A stretch of DNA of 64,000 bases, from assembly GCF_040115645.1 (NCBI RefSeq), contig NC_089546.1:620001-684000 (forward strand). The letters are read 5' to 3'. The notes under the pieces are model-generated. The model was not told the origin of the DNA. It ran no database searches and was given only the letters and a program-made list of their open reading frames with translations. A program made the translations under genes and the position numbers. Origin of the DNA: Euwallacea fornicatus. Its lineage: Eukaryota > Arthropoda > Insecta > Coleoptera > Curculionidae. Below are positions 53,575 through 64,000 of the stretch, one piece after another. How positions within the stretch are numbered: position 1 is the stretch's first letter; each line of letters opens with the position of its first letter.

Positions 53575-54105
53575 TTCGCCTCAATTTGTTTCTACTGAAA
53601 GGTCTCATTAAATCTTCTGATAATGGGTATGACTCAGCTTCAATAAAAACAAAAGAAAATACGTCATTTTTACTTGAAGATAGTTGTCAGGATGTTGGAA
53701 TATTCAATTCATTTTCAAGAAGCAATTTTCCAAAATTTGTGGAACTAAAAATTCCACTATCGCTGTTTCATCCGAAATCACCAATATCGACCGAAATAAA
53801 CTGCATCAGCATCCATGACTGCTTGAAGAACAATGGAGTTAAAATGTTTGTAATTATAATATGTCGAACCGGCATTTGTTGGACACTACATTCTAATATA
53901 TTTTCCATCGATGGATCTAATGCAATTGGGAAAGTTCCAAATTTCCTCAAAATTCCTTGCAATGTCTAACCATTCATTTATTATTGCTTGTCTTACATAA
54001 ATGGGAAACAAACCGTCCCACATCGCTGTGCACGTATCAATTGCTATTTTTACTACAATAGTAGTAATTGCCCCAACTCGAAAGTAATAATGGAATTATT
54101 AAAAG
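53575..54105 (-). pseudogene. PIF/Harbinger-type transposase fragment
   Basis: On the minus strand, joined across small shifts, this reads as the middle of a HARBI1-like nuclease (DDE_Tnp_4): AIDTCTAMWDGLFPIYVRQA, WLDIARNFEEIWNFPNCI, SIDGKYIRM (first catalytic Asp), CPTNAGSTYYNYKHFNSIVL, VDIGDFG.NSDSGIF (second catalytic Asp) and YPLSEDLMRPFSRN, where the family has DEAYPLK. Stops near 53897, 53767 and elsewhere, plus a frameshift near 53803, inactivate it. The plus-strand frame over this region is only its antisense. Confidence 0.8.
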
Positions 54106-54174
54106 CGTTCTCTTGTAGGAAGATATCTATAAAAAATTATTAATTTTGATCATTTTTGTTGTAGATTGCAAAAC

Positions 54175-54790
54175 AAAGTGGAACTCTTCAAGAAATTCTT
54201 ATTCACGACAATTACGGGAAATGCAGAACGCAGTAAGTGGAGCTACGTATTGAAAAAAAATCATATCTTTTTGATACCATGTAATTTTGAAAAGGTTTTG
54301 TGGGCCAGCATAGAAGAATTTGACAATCAATTATGACGAGGCCTCAACCTTTGAAAAACAAACTGCAAATAATAGTCTTAGTGAAAGTATTATTGATTTC
54401 GATTAAAGCAATTCGCATCAGTTTCCAATACCGATACTCGATTAGAATAGTCCTAGAAGATCAGAAAAGTCAAAGCAACCACGAATAGAAGACAGTAGGC
54501 TCAGTAGCCGGACTGATGATGTAGTTGTTAAAATCCAAAACAGACCGAGAAGAAGACGAAATATCTACTATCGATTTTAATTTTTTCAAAAGTTTTATTC
54601 CTGACATGAAAAACTATCCAACAAAAAATGTCTGCAATTTAAAGCAGAAGTTATGCTATTCTTAAAAAAATTATTAGATAACAAGGAAGAAATAAAATGT
54701 TCAATTATTTCATCACCACCACATACATCTCCATTAAAATCTATCGTTGACTGTCAATTACATCAATTTGAAGGTAATATACGATTAACT
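54175..54790 (+). pseudogene. MADF/BESS-like partner gene of the PIF/Harbinger element
   Basis: Head to head with the transposase, the plus strand encodes a BESS-like motif (DFNFFKSFIPDMKNYPTKN, then FKAEVMLFLKKLLDNKEEIK) after a basic stretch (KIQNRPRRRRNIYY). Upstream pieces (VELFKKFLFTTITGNAERSK, WSYVLKKNHIFLIPCNFE) may be a decayed MADF domain. PIF/Harbinger elements carry a second gene for a Myb/MADF DNA-binding protein that brings the transposase to the nucleus and DNA. Frameshifts near 54640 and several stops make it a pseudogene. Confidence 0.65.
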
Positions 54791-54999
54791 GGTGGAAACA
54801 GAGAGGTTTGAAGTCTCCATAGATTTAATAAAGATCATGATTATAGAAACAATAAATATTACTGAAATAATAACTTACTTTAATGTAATAAATAGTCTTT
54901 CTTTTGGCGTTATAACGGCTCTCCAATTTGTCTTTGTTTTTACAATTCTATTAGATATAAGTTCCTATAACTAATAAAACGAAGTAGGCCCACTCAAGA

Positions 55000-55090
55000 A
55001 AAATTTAAAATTTTTTTTCGTCTGACCGTAATTCTTTTATAAAAAGGGAAAGACTTCTTTCAGTAGTTTGTTTTTCATTTATCGAATGCA
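55000..55090 (-). pseudogene. Possible PIF/Harbinger transposase N-terminal scrap
   Basis: The minus strand reads RSLSLFIKELRSDEKKF then IFLEWAYF, resembling the N-terminal helix of HARBI1-like transposases (LxxELxxDxxKFxxYFRM). It lies on the same strand as the core at 53575-54105 but beyond the partner gene, so if real the order is unusual. Confidence 0.3.
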
Positions 55091-57842
55091 CCCACAATTT
55101 TTTCTTTTGTCTCGTAGAGTCGTGAAGTAATAACCAATTTCAAAAGCAATAGCAATTTCCACTGACTCATTATCATTAACTGATATCTTAAATGAAACTA
55201 AACAATTTTGTGCATCCCAAATAATTTTGACTAAAATTGTTTTGCTGTTTCTGTGTCCAACCGGTCAAAAAAATACTTCCTATAAATAGAAAAATGTTTT
55301 GCCTACAATCAAAACGTTTCACTCTTTCTGTGTGTCTCCAGCCATAAGGGTGGTTTACCCTTAAAGTTATATGATTTTTTTAAAACCCTAATCTAATATG
55401 CAACTAAGGTTTAACAATATGACTGTTAGGATTATAATAAATAACCATATATGAAATTTGAATCCCTTTCGGCATCTTTAATGTTAGTTTTAAGACCAAT
55501 ATCGTTTTTCTGCTGAACGCATCATTCAAGTGATAGATTTGAATGTTTGCTTAATCAGCATTAAGCTAATGATTTTTGTTTTGGTTCTTTTTCTTTTTAG
55601 TTATAATACAGTTAGTCATCTCTAAGCTTTGATGCCATACATTAGTTCAATAAACATCTAATTAAAACGTTACGAAGGATTTTTCTTTAACAATGATAAT
55701 AAATTTAATTTTTCCTTTTTGTACTCTTTGTTGCGAGATCAACTGTGCAAGGTAAGGGTGATTAGAGTAATACACACGAAATTATAAAAGTATAAGAATT
55801 GTGATTTAATAAAGGAAGAACAAGTAAAGGTTAGTGAAGGTTGCAGAACCTCTTGGACACTCTATGAACGACTGACTGACAAAGAGATTAGAACTGTCCA
55901 TATAAAAGCCAAAAGAACATAACTTTAGCCTAGACATAAATACAAACAATCTCCTCTGCAATCAATCGTGAGAGTTTTTATTCTAAAAGGGTGACCATTC
56001 CCATAAGTCATCTGTAATATTGTAATATTTAACACTCTTGTATATTTTTCGAAACATCATTCGTTTTTAAGAAAAAAAAATTGTGATTTGATATCAAAAC
56101 CAATGAAATCAAGCAAAAAAAAATTATATGCCTTAAGGCCGAAAAGGCCGTGCTCAAACTCCTGTTCAATTGCTCTGTTACTAGGATACGAGTCTTGTCA
56201 AATTTAATATTCTTATTTAGAAGGATTTTTCAAACGATAATTAAAACAAGGTTTCATTTTTATTCATAATGTGACTATTCGAGCCATGGTCTACTTAATA
56301 ACAACAAATTCCTGCAATAAAAAGGCGTAAAATTTGGGATTGCTACTACGACAGAACGACGCATTATGCGAAAAATCTCCAAGAGACAAAAAAGTTTCTA
56401 AATGAAAGGTACAATCGAGTAATGTAATTACTTGATCGAAATATTTAACGGTTAAATAAATACGGGCTCCTTTTCTTTATAGTCCGGCCCTTATATCTTT
56501 GTTATGGCAAAGCTGTATATTTCATTTTTTTATTTGTGAATTGCTACGATCGAAAAATGTTTGTACGCCAAATTTCATAACAATATATTGAAGGGCTTTT
56601 CCAATATAAATTATTTTTCCAAGGACCTTTTATCTAGCACTCTTTGAATATGGGGCCCCATATTCAAAAAGCCCTAGAACTTAAACGAGAGACTTTTGGA
56701 CAAAATGAAAAAATACGTATTTGTTAGTTTCATTAGTAGAAACCAAGGTTAAAATATTTGCACTTTGATATGGGACACCCTGTATTTATACCAAAAAAAA
56801 AGTGCATTCAATGTGATTGAAGTTATGACATTTCTCTACTTATGGAAAAATAAAGGATTTCCAAGTTTAGGGAAAAAACACTGCTTATTTGTTTTACCCA
56901 ATATGTAATGATAAGAGCTTCTCTAAAAAGGTACGGACATGCAATTTTTAAAGAATTGACCTAGAATTAAATACATCAGTATTAATAAATTCGGATAAGT
57001 TTAGTAGTTATATAGCATCAAAGTTGTAGCATATAGTGCGTTAATTTTGTCTAGGAATTTGGTTATAATATCACCTTTGATCCAACTGAATCCTCTTGCA
57101 ATACCTAAGAGAATTTATACACTGTCGTCACTGCTTATGATATTCCGTAGCTTGGTGTTCCTCTTCTTTCTCAATCACATCGAACCAAATTTTATTTACA
57201 GCTGTGTCGTCTTCATAAAAAAACTCACTGAAAGAAATACAAAATGTTACATTTGGCATTAGTGCACAAATAACCGCGTGTAATGAGGCAGGTTCGGCTC
57301 AAAGGTCCAAGCAATCAACACATTTGATAGTGTCACTACATAATAGCTTTTGGAAGCCAAAAATAACTTTGAACTAAATATTTTTATTCTATCATTTTTT
57401 ATACCGTTTCCATGCACTTAAATATACCTTAAACCATGAAAAAAACGAAAAAAAAGCAAAACATGAAAAAGATGTAACGCGCGTAAAAAGACATTCTACA
57501 CATTTGAAACAGATTGTTAATTTTTTCTTTAAAAAAAAGTAATGCTTACAGGATGTCCAGTTAGTGAGTAAAATATAATTACCCATTGGCATACAGCGTG
57601 TCCCATTTAACAAATCTCAACTTTGGTAATTTTCTCAAAAATTGATACCTGGGAAAAAACTGAATACATTACTAGATTCTGCTTGAAAAAAAAATGTCTA
57701 AGATTCCGTTTTTACCTAGTCGATAACTTATATATGATATTTGGATTATAATAGGTATCTGAAAATGCATAATTTTCAATTTCGCCTTGAATTTTAAAAA
57801 CCAAGAGGAACATGATAAATCTGTTTGTGATATCATTTGTTA
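55091..57842. other. AT-rich interval with fragments of small repeats
   Basis: No gene was recognised. At 55453-55490 is a piece of the dispersed repeat also seen at 18384-18420. Element-end motifs occur at 56774 (ACACCCTGTATTTA), 57547 (TACAGGATGTCCAG) and 57592 (TACAGCGTGTCCCA), unpaired. Confidence 0.35.
56643..56668. repeat. Perfect 26-bp palindrome
   Basis: TTTGAATATGGGG followed at once by its exact complement CCCCATATTCAAA. Partial symmetry extends outward (CTAG on both sides at about 56635 and 56674). It may be the centre of a fold-back element. Confidence 0.93.
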
Positions 57843-59221
57843 TACAGGGTGTCTGTAAAAGGTCTTTACAACGCTCTACCACAGATTCTTAAGATCAAAA
57901 CAAGACGATTTAGCCATATTTAGTCTAGTCCAAAAGTTGATAATAACAGCGCTAGAGGGCGTCAAAGTTGAAAATTAAAAATCAATTTTTTAACATATTT
58001 TCCATACTGTACAACATAAAAACGTGAAAGTTGGTGTAGGGGAGTTTTTCAAGACGCCGAATTCATATCTGCTAATAAATTGCACTTACCCGGTAGAGGG
58101 CGCCACTTACGGCCCACCGCATGTATTAAATTGATTGAAACTTTTTTGCCTCCTGGTATAAATGATTTTCGAATACAGTAGTGTATTTGGTCATCGTTTA
58201 TAAATAAAAAAGGTATACCTTGTTGATGTTGCTACGAGGAGCCGTTTACGAGATAAATGCATTTTAGTAATTCAGGTGTAAGATTTTAGATTAAACAACT
58301 TCGGAGAGATATGTGGTTTATGCATGACGGAGCTCCACCACATTTTGCACTAAATGTTAGAAATCATTTAAATTAACAGTACCCAAATAAATGGATAGGC
58401 AGAGGTAATGACGCCCCTGTAAAATGGCCACCACGTTCTCCGGACTTAAATCCAATGGATTATTTTTTATGGGGACACCTTAAGTCCATGGTTTACATAA
58501 CAACTGTCGATAACGAAGAACAACTGTGGCAACGTATTCAAGATGCAATAAATAATATTAGAAACGACGAAGAAGTTATGCAAAGAGTACATTTTAATTT
58601 TCTTCGGCGTATAAACCTTTGTATACGTGCAAATGGTGGACTCTTTGAACAGTTTTTGTGATATTCTTATTTCTTTGTATTCATAATTTAATAATTAAGT
58701 TTTCTTGTAAAACTACTGCGAATCATTAAAGGTCTTATCAAGAGTACCTTTTTGTAGTAAATAAGTTGTTTAATCTAAAATCTTACACCTGAATTACTAA
58801 AATGCATTTATCTCGTAAACGGCTCCTCGTAGCAACATCAACAAGGTATACTTTTTTTAATTATAAACGATGACCAAATACACTACTGTATTCGAAAATC
58901 ATTTATACCAGGAGGCAAAAAAGTTTCAATCAATTTAATACATGCGGTGGGCCGTAAGTGGCGCCCTCTACCGGGTAAGTGCAATTTATTAGCAGATATG
59001 AATTCGGCGTCTTGAAAAACTCCCCTACACCAACTTTCATGGTTTTATGTTGTACAGTATGGAAAATATGTTAAAAAATTTATTTTTAATTTTCAACTTT
59101 GACGCCCTCTAGCGCTGTTATTATCAACTTTTGGACTAGACTAAATATGGCTAAATCGTCTTGTTTTGATCTGAAGAATCTGTGGTAGAGCGTTGTAAAG
59201 ACCTTTTACAGACACCCTGTA
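57843..59221 (+). mobile_element. Long-TIR, internally deleted DUF4817-type mariner relative
   Basis: It starts TACAGGGTGTCTGTAAAAGG and ends with the complement. The inverted repeats are 57843-58301 and 58764-59221, about 459 bp each and almost identical, with TA at both ends. The 462-bp middle holds only the C-terminal third of a transposase. It is non-autonomous. Confidence 0.93.
58305..58661 (+). pseudogene. Transposase C-terminal remnant of the 57.8-59.2 kb element
   Basis: RRDMWFMHDGAPPHFALNVR, a TAA at about 58372, then WIGRGNDAPVKWPPRSPDLN and MDYFLWGHLKSMVY, ending CIRANGGLFEQFL. The second and third catalytic Asp are present; the first Asp and the N-terminal HTH are deleted. Counting the stop as one residue, 43 residues separate the two Asp, two more than in M1. 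Confidence 0.9.
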
Positions 59222-60931
59222 TAAAAAGGTGCGAAAACCCCAACCTTTGAACTGCAATAGTAACAGAAATACCCTGCAAAAGTGTCGAGAACTGGACACC
59301 CTGTACAATGTATTTGTACTTTTATTGTAGTTGTAAACGACCCATATAATTACAAATCTTACCTGTCTGTCATACGTTTACTCATTATGTTATCCAGATA
59401 TCCCATCCTGTCTAATTTCTTTAAACCGTAACTGGCCGCCAGATCACGGGAATTCTTTTTATTGATGCCTTCACCCAAGCACATCTGAAAATAATTCGTG
59501 TCATTTTTGTTATTGGATTACCATCACCTACATGATGGATTTAAACAATACATCAGAATATTGCCGTTATTGAGTTCAAGTTCCGGGGTAATCAAAATTT
59601 AGAAAACGGAATGATACACCAAACATCGTTATGCAGTACGCGTAAGGCTGACCGAGCCAATCTCGAGCAAAGGACACCCAGAAAGGCACATGGCCACTCA
59701 GGCAGTGCTATCAATATACGAAATCAATTTATTATAAATTGTTCAGGTTAGTCAGTGAATTAAAATAAATTGTTTTTATTTGATTTTCGAGGTTTAAAAC
59801 CTCGAAAACTAAATTGCTGTAACAAACAAAAAAAACAATTTGTATAAATTTTACGAGTTTAGTTGTTAATTATTCAGTGAATCTGCGGAGCCTGACGTAT
59901 AATTTGGTACTTAAATACTACGTAGAGCTGATCTTATCAATTAAACCATCCTCTCTGGATTTCGCATGATTTAATGTGCGAGAGAGAAATCTCTTTGAGC
60001 ATCCTTTTTTCAAAATTGGCCTTGCTAACCTTACGCGTAGTGTATAGTGATTAAATGGTAAAAAACTTACGTCTAGAAAAGAGAAAGTAGAAAATCTGCT
60101 CTACTAAGAACAAATTATGTCATTCCACGCACATGTATAAAGAAATGCGGTAAGAGTCCTAACTAGTTACCGCCGTGTCCAGGTTATTGTTAATTCTGAT
60201 TAAAAATATGTTTAAAACGAATAGTTTTAAACGTGTTTTAAACTGAATAATAAACTACATTCACAAATCTGTAATTTGTGGAGATACAAAGTGATAAAGT
60301 TTTACAAAAAATATAAATTGTATAAAATTCTATAAAACAACTTATAATATTTTTATGAAAAATTATAATCATTATCTGTATCAATGACAATTAGTGTATG
60401 GTGTGTATTCCGTCTTTTGTTCCATGTGCAACAATACTAATCTGGACCTATTAAAGGAAAAATCGTACGTCACTGTCCCGAATCAAAACAAACACGATTT
60501 CTGGTGAATTTGGAATAAAATATCTCCCTCTAGTATTCCTACAATGATGCACAATTTTTAATTTTTTGAGAAAGAAAATCACACAATTTTAATACATGAC
60601 AAGTCAAATCCTGTTGAAACAATGCAATTTCTACCCTTGAATGTTTAGAACTATGATACATGTAGTACAAGGGCAGTTTGCTTACTAAGTTAATTCCCAA
60701 AGAATCTAAGGCGCTATTTCTAGGTCTTAAAATATTTATCTCACAAATTACAGATTTGAGGATATTCCCTAATTAATTAAAACGGATTTGCTTTTCTATT
60801 ATACGTAATGGAAAGTAAAGTAAAGTAACGCCTTGGAATTTCATGACAAAGTGAAGATGTTTTTTAACTGTTACTTTTTTGAGATCTATACAGACGAACT
60901 TGAGCTACGTTCTAAAAGTATTTTTAAAGTA
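59222..60931. other. AT-rich interval with one candidate small element
   Basis: No gene was found. Most is featureless; see the inverted-repeat candidate at 59634-60042. Confidence 0.4.
59634..60042. mobile_element. Candidate MITE (CAGTACGCGTAAGG ends)
   Basis: CAGTACGCGTAAGGCTGACC at 59634 and the complement of the right end (CACTACGCGTAAGGTTAGCA) are inverted and similar for about 40 bp (through GCCAAT and AAAGGA). The middle is AT-rich and contains a hairpin, TTTTCGAGGTTT-A-AAACCTCGAAAA, at 59784-59808. No clear target duplication was seen. Confidence 0.45.
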
Positions 60932-63257
60932 TACAGAGTGTCTCGAACATATGAATAGATCAAAGTTGTATTTTTTGAATGAGACCCCCTCTATATTATA
61001 TTATTTTTGAATTCGACCATTAAAATAAAATTAAGTTTGATTAATGTTTATGGTATCTAACTCTAGCAGTCTTTAAAATAATTCAGCTTTTGTCAACATG
61101 CAAGATACATAATTTTCAACATTCGATCTCTCAACCCATATTCAAGTTTTTAAAACAGAATTTTAATAGAAAACTCAGAATGGACCAAATTTTGTACTGC
61201 AATTTTCAAAAAGCCAGTAAATTGTGCAGAGTGTTCTAAAAATTTCCCCAAATTCATACAATTTTTAACTGTTAATAACTTCTTCAATTTAAATAGAACA
61301 CCTGGTATGTTGTTGTTATTAAATGCCAAATTTACTTATCTATCGAATATCATTTGAGTTCCCTATACTTACTTTATTCATTTTCGCAAAATTGTACATT
61401 TTTAGATAAATATCTAAATACTGTGTTTTTACATTATACCATATGAATTTGCCAAGATATCCATTAAATTTAATTATTTACTTGCGTAGATTTGTACATT
61501 ACAATTTTAACAATATTAAAAAACACTAGAAAAGTAATTATGATTAAAGTTTTCTATCAGGTGTTCTACATGATGGCCACTTTCTTCTATGCATATTCTA
61601 ATTCTCTCTCCAAAAGATCTTCTGACATTTTCTAGCATCTGCGGCGTAATAGAAATAGAAGTTTTTCTAATTCTTATTCTCATATCATCAGCCGTAGTAG
61701 GAGAAATCTTATAAACTTCATTCTTTACATAACCCCATAAAAAATAATCCATGGTGGTAAGGTCTGGTGATCTAGCTGGCCAATTGTATGGACCATTGCT
61801 ACCTATCCATTTGCTTGGAAATTTTCAGTACAGATATTTTCTGACCAAGCGCTGAATATTAGTTAAAGCACCATCGAGTTGAAGCCACATTCGGGCCCTT
61901 AAATTTAATGAAATGTTTTCAAGAAGAAACCAGAAATCTCTTTTTAAAAACACTAGAAATATTCTACCATTTAAGTGATCATCGAAGAAATATGGACCAA
62001 TTACATAAATATTAAGAATTCCTCTGAAGGCATTCAAACTCTACTTATTCTAACGATCCACTGTATAAATATCTGTTCTCCATGTCATAATAATGAAAAA
62101 TATGACAATTTATCAAACCGGTATTATGAAAAGTTACTTCGTCTGTGATTAAACAATATTTAAAAAAAAAAAAATTCTTCTTTGGGCCGTTCCAGCACCC
62201 AATGGCAAATATCAAGTTTACATTCGAAATCCGCTCTATATCAATGTTGATGAAGTTGGATATAAAAAAACGGCTGGAAATTTAAATTATTTAAGATCCG
62301 CTATATACTTGTGCGACTTATACAGGTTTCATTGACAATTTTTCTCGTAATTGCATTAAGATTCTCTTCAATTGATCCTAATATCAGATATTGGTTTTCG
62401 TCAATATCGGTCACAAGTCTTATTTTTGTTTTATTTTACATAATTAACATTACCCGACACGCGAAAATTCTCCAACAACCTTTGAAATATCCGTCTATTG
62501 AGATGGCTTCCATCCACATACTTTTGGACATAAACTCTTGATGCTAAACGACAATATTGTTGGCATTCTCCTACCATAATCATATCTATTCATTCTGGTG
62601 CAGAATATGAACACATCTTTCCAGTTAAAATCTTCAAACGCTTCGAATAAAGAACTCACTTTTAACTAAATATGACAGACCTAAACAGGAGGGTAATGTA
62701 ACTTAATGTCAAAATTCCATGGATATTTTGGCAATTTCATACGACCTAGTAGAGAAATAGAGTATTTAGATATTTTTATAAAAATGTACGGTTTTGCAAA
62801 AATAAGTAGAGCTACATAGGTATAGGGAACTTTAATGATATTAGGTAGATAAGTAAATTTGATATCTAATAGCAACACAGCATACAGAGTATCTTATTTA
62901 AATTTAAAAGGTATTAACAGTTAAAAGTTGTACGAATTTGAAGCAACTTTTAGAACATCTTATACAATTTCCCGGCTTTTTTAAAATTGCAGTACAAAAT
63001 TTAGTCCATTCTTAGTTTCCTATTAAAATTCAGTTTCAAAAATTTGAATATGAATTGAGAAATTGGATGTTGAAAATTATGTCTTTTATTTTGACAAAAA
63101 CTGAATTATTTTAAAAACCGCTAGAGTTAGATATCATAAACCTTAGTCAAACTTAATTTTATTTTAACGATCGAATTCAAAAATTATATCAATATACGGA
63201 GATTCGCATTAAAAAAATTTCATTTTAATCAATTACATGTATTTGGGACACTTTGTA
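60932..63257 (-). mobile_element. Long-TIR DD41D element, heavily decayed
   Basis: The left end TACAGAGTGTCTCGAACATA and the complement of the right end TACAAAGTGTCCCAAATACA are inverted. Similarity of the arms runs for about 550 bp (for example TTAAAATAAAATTAAGTTTG near 61020 and its complement near 63150), but with many differences. TA is at both ends. A minus-strand transposase pseudogene lies inside. It is older than M1. Confidence 0.88.
61516..62200 (-). pseudogene. Transposase of the 60.9-63.3 kb element (DD41D type)
   Basis: The minus strand gives, with shifts and stops, ITDEVTFHNTGLINCHIFHY (first Asp region), GILNIYVIGPYFFDDHLNGR, ARMWLQLDGALTNIQRLVRK (second Asp) and ARSPDLTTMDYFLWGYVKN (third Asp). 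About 41 residues separate the second and third Asp. The C-terminus ends CIEESGHHVEHLIENF. The N-terminal HTH is not recognisable. Closely similar in layout to M1 but not the same family copy. Confidence 0.85.
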
Positions 63258-63406
63258 TACTATGAAAACAATTTTATAATAGAGGCCTAGTTTCTCTGTA
63301 TAGATCCCAAAAAAAAATTAAAAAATCTCTTGTCTTTATCATGAAATTTCGAACCATTACTCGTGGCCCACCCTGTATATTATCCATTTTGTTGTAGCAC
63401 ACCTTG

Positions 63407-64000
63407 TACAGGGTGCGGCGTGAGACAAAACGTTTTTAGAATGAGAAGTACTCAACTGTTTGCAATAAAAGGGCAATCAATGCATTTTATTCTTTGATAT
63501 AGAAGATTTATCATAGAATTTTATTACTATTTTTCAATTGCCACCGTGAAGCCGCCGCGGACGTTAAAACATCAAATATTCATTTATGATTGTTTTGTTA
63601 GAAGTGGTGAGTTCGTTACTGTAGTTCAGCGTGCGTTTCGTCACAGATTTGATATTAATCGAAATGATTCTGTTCCCACACGAAACAAAATCTTACATTG
63701 GGTTAACAATCAGCGAACAGAATTTTCAATAATGAAAAAAAAAGGTTCCCGGCCCTCAACAGGTATTGTTTTCTGTTGATTTGGTGACATTTTATGACTT
63801 CCTTGATCGCTTAACATCTCCTTATATAATTTCTTTTTATGGGATTATCTAGACGCACACGTCTACAAGGCTAAGCCTCCTACATTAGAAAAATTAAAAG
63901 AAGCAATCCGACTTCAAATCATCGAAACAACTGAGACCTGCTGGAATAGGTGGAAACCAATTTTTTTGATCGTCCTCAACGTTGCGTCAACGAAAATGGA
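63407..64000 (+). mobile_element. DUF4817-type mariner relative, internally deleted, runs off window
   Basis: It starts TACAGGGTGCGGCGTGAGAC at a TA. The transposase N- and C-terminal parts follow directly on each other. The right end lies outside the window. Confidence 0.75.
63546..64000 (+). pseudogene. Transposase with catalytic core deleted (partial)
   Basis: The N-terminal 77 codons (FIYDCFVRSGEFVTVVQRAF, then RNDSVPTRNKILHWVN) are a DUF4817 helix-turn-helix with a linker (KKKGSRPSTG). After a stop at about 63777 the sequence jumps to the C-terminal part (YLDAHVYKAKPPTLEKLKEA, then RCVNENG at the window edge). The catalytic Asp motifs are missing, so an internal deletion removed the core. 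The last codons continue beyond 64000. Confidence 0.85.

Noticed and set aside
53586..53969. A 127-codon plus-strand frame as a novel gene
   Set aside because: The opposite strand shows PIF/Harbinger transposase motifs in order; the plus-strand frame is its antisense.
54792..54974. A 60-codon plus-strand hydrophobic frame after the BESS-like gene
   Set aside because: Ile/Thr-rich composition from AT-rich DNA, with no domain and no support as an exon.
57547..59305. An outer element with TACAGGRTGTCCAGTT ends around the 57.8-59.2 kb element
   Set aside because: Only about 16 bp at the ends match and inner flanks show no similarity; element-end motifs of this class are common here.
1..64000. 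CRISPR arrays, rRNA genes or bacterial operons
   Set aside because: No regularly spaced direct repeats, no rRNA-like segments and only eukaryotic transposon gene families were seen.

Overview
The window looks like insect (at least arthropod) nuclear DNA, made almost entirely of transposable elements. The evidence is the mix of families: BEL/Pao, Ty3/gypsy and copia LTR elements, R1-like and I-like non-LTR elements, Tc1 elements, long-inverted-repeat mariner relatives with an N-terminal helix-turn-helix of the DUF4817 kind, and a PIF/Harbinger remnant. I found no convincing host gene, no tRNA or rRNA gene and no CRISPR. Most of the window is AT-rich; the R1-like segments (about 37.2-43.1 kb and 48.7-49.4 kb) are clearly GC-richer than their surroundings.

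Layout. 1-4.8 kb: a minus-strand gypsy element (gypsy-1, running off the left edge) whose integrase is split by a solo LTR. 5.65-16.0 kb: a minus-strand BEL/Pao element (BEL-1) with two LTRs, split at 8.8-11.7 kb by a long-TIR DD41D element that itself carries a solo LTR. 16.0-23.9 kb: a Tc1-like element (Tc1-A) split by a small palindromic element and by a complete, apparently young copia element (18,649-23,642). 23.9-25.5 kb: a second Tc1-like element (Tc1-B). 25.5-37.1 kb: a degenerate plus-strand gypsy (gypsy-2), cut by Tc1-C and Tc1-D, the latter holding a 5.2-kb I-like retrotransposon. 37.2-43.1 kb: two tandem R1-like fragments (R1-A, R1-B), the second holding a solo LTR of the same copia family. 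43.1-47.3 kb: a minus-strand R1-like element (R1-C) with another solo LTR in ORF2. 47.3-48.1 kb: a second BEL LTR with its polypurine tract. 48.7-49.4 kb: a 5'-truncated R1-like copy (R1-D). 49.4-64 kb: sparser AT-rich DNA with a PIF/Harbinger remnant (transposase plus MADF/BESS-like partner) near 54 kb and three more long-TIR DUF4817-type mariner relatives, the last running off the right edge.

The nesting gives relative ages: gypsy-2 is older than Tc1-C and Tc1-D, Tc1-D is older than the I-like element, Tc1-A is older than copia, and R1-B is older than the copia solo LTR. The copia element is the one that could still work: an uninterrupted gag-pol frame, LTRs that differ at one position by my reading, a 5-bp target duplication, and a primer-binding site matching the anticodon arm of initiator tRNA-Met, as in Drosophila copia. 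I did not find a clearly new biological system. The most unusual structures are the nested palindromic element at 16.1-16.7 kb, the perfect hairpin inside BEL reverse transcriptase, and the conserved R1 ORF2 tail that is coded right up to the poly(A) junction.
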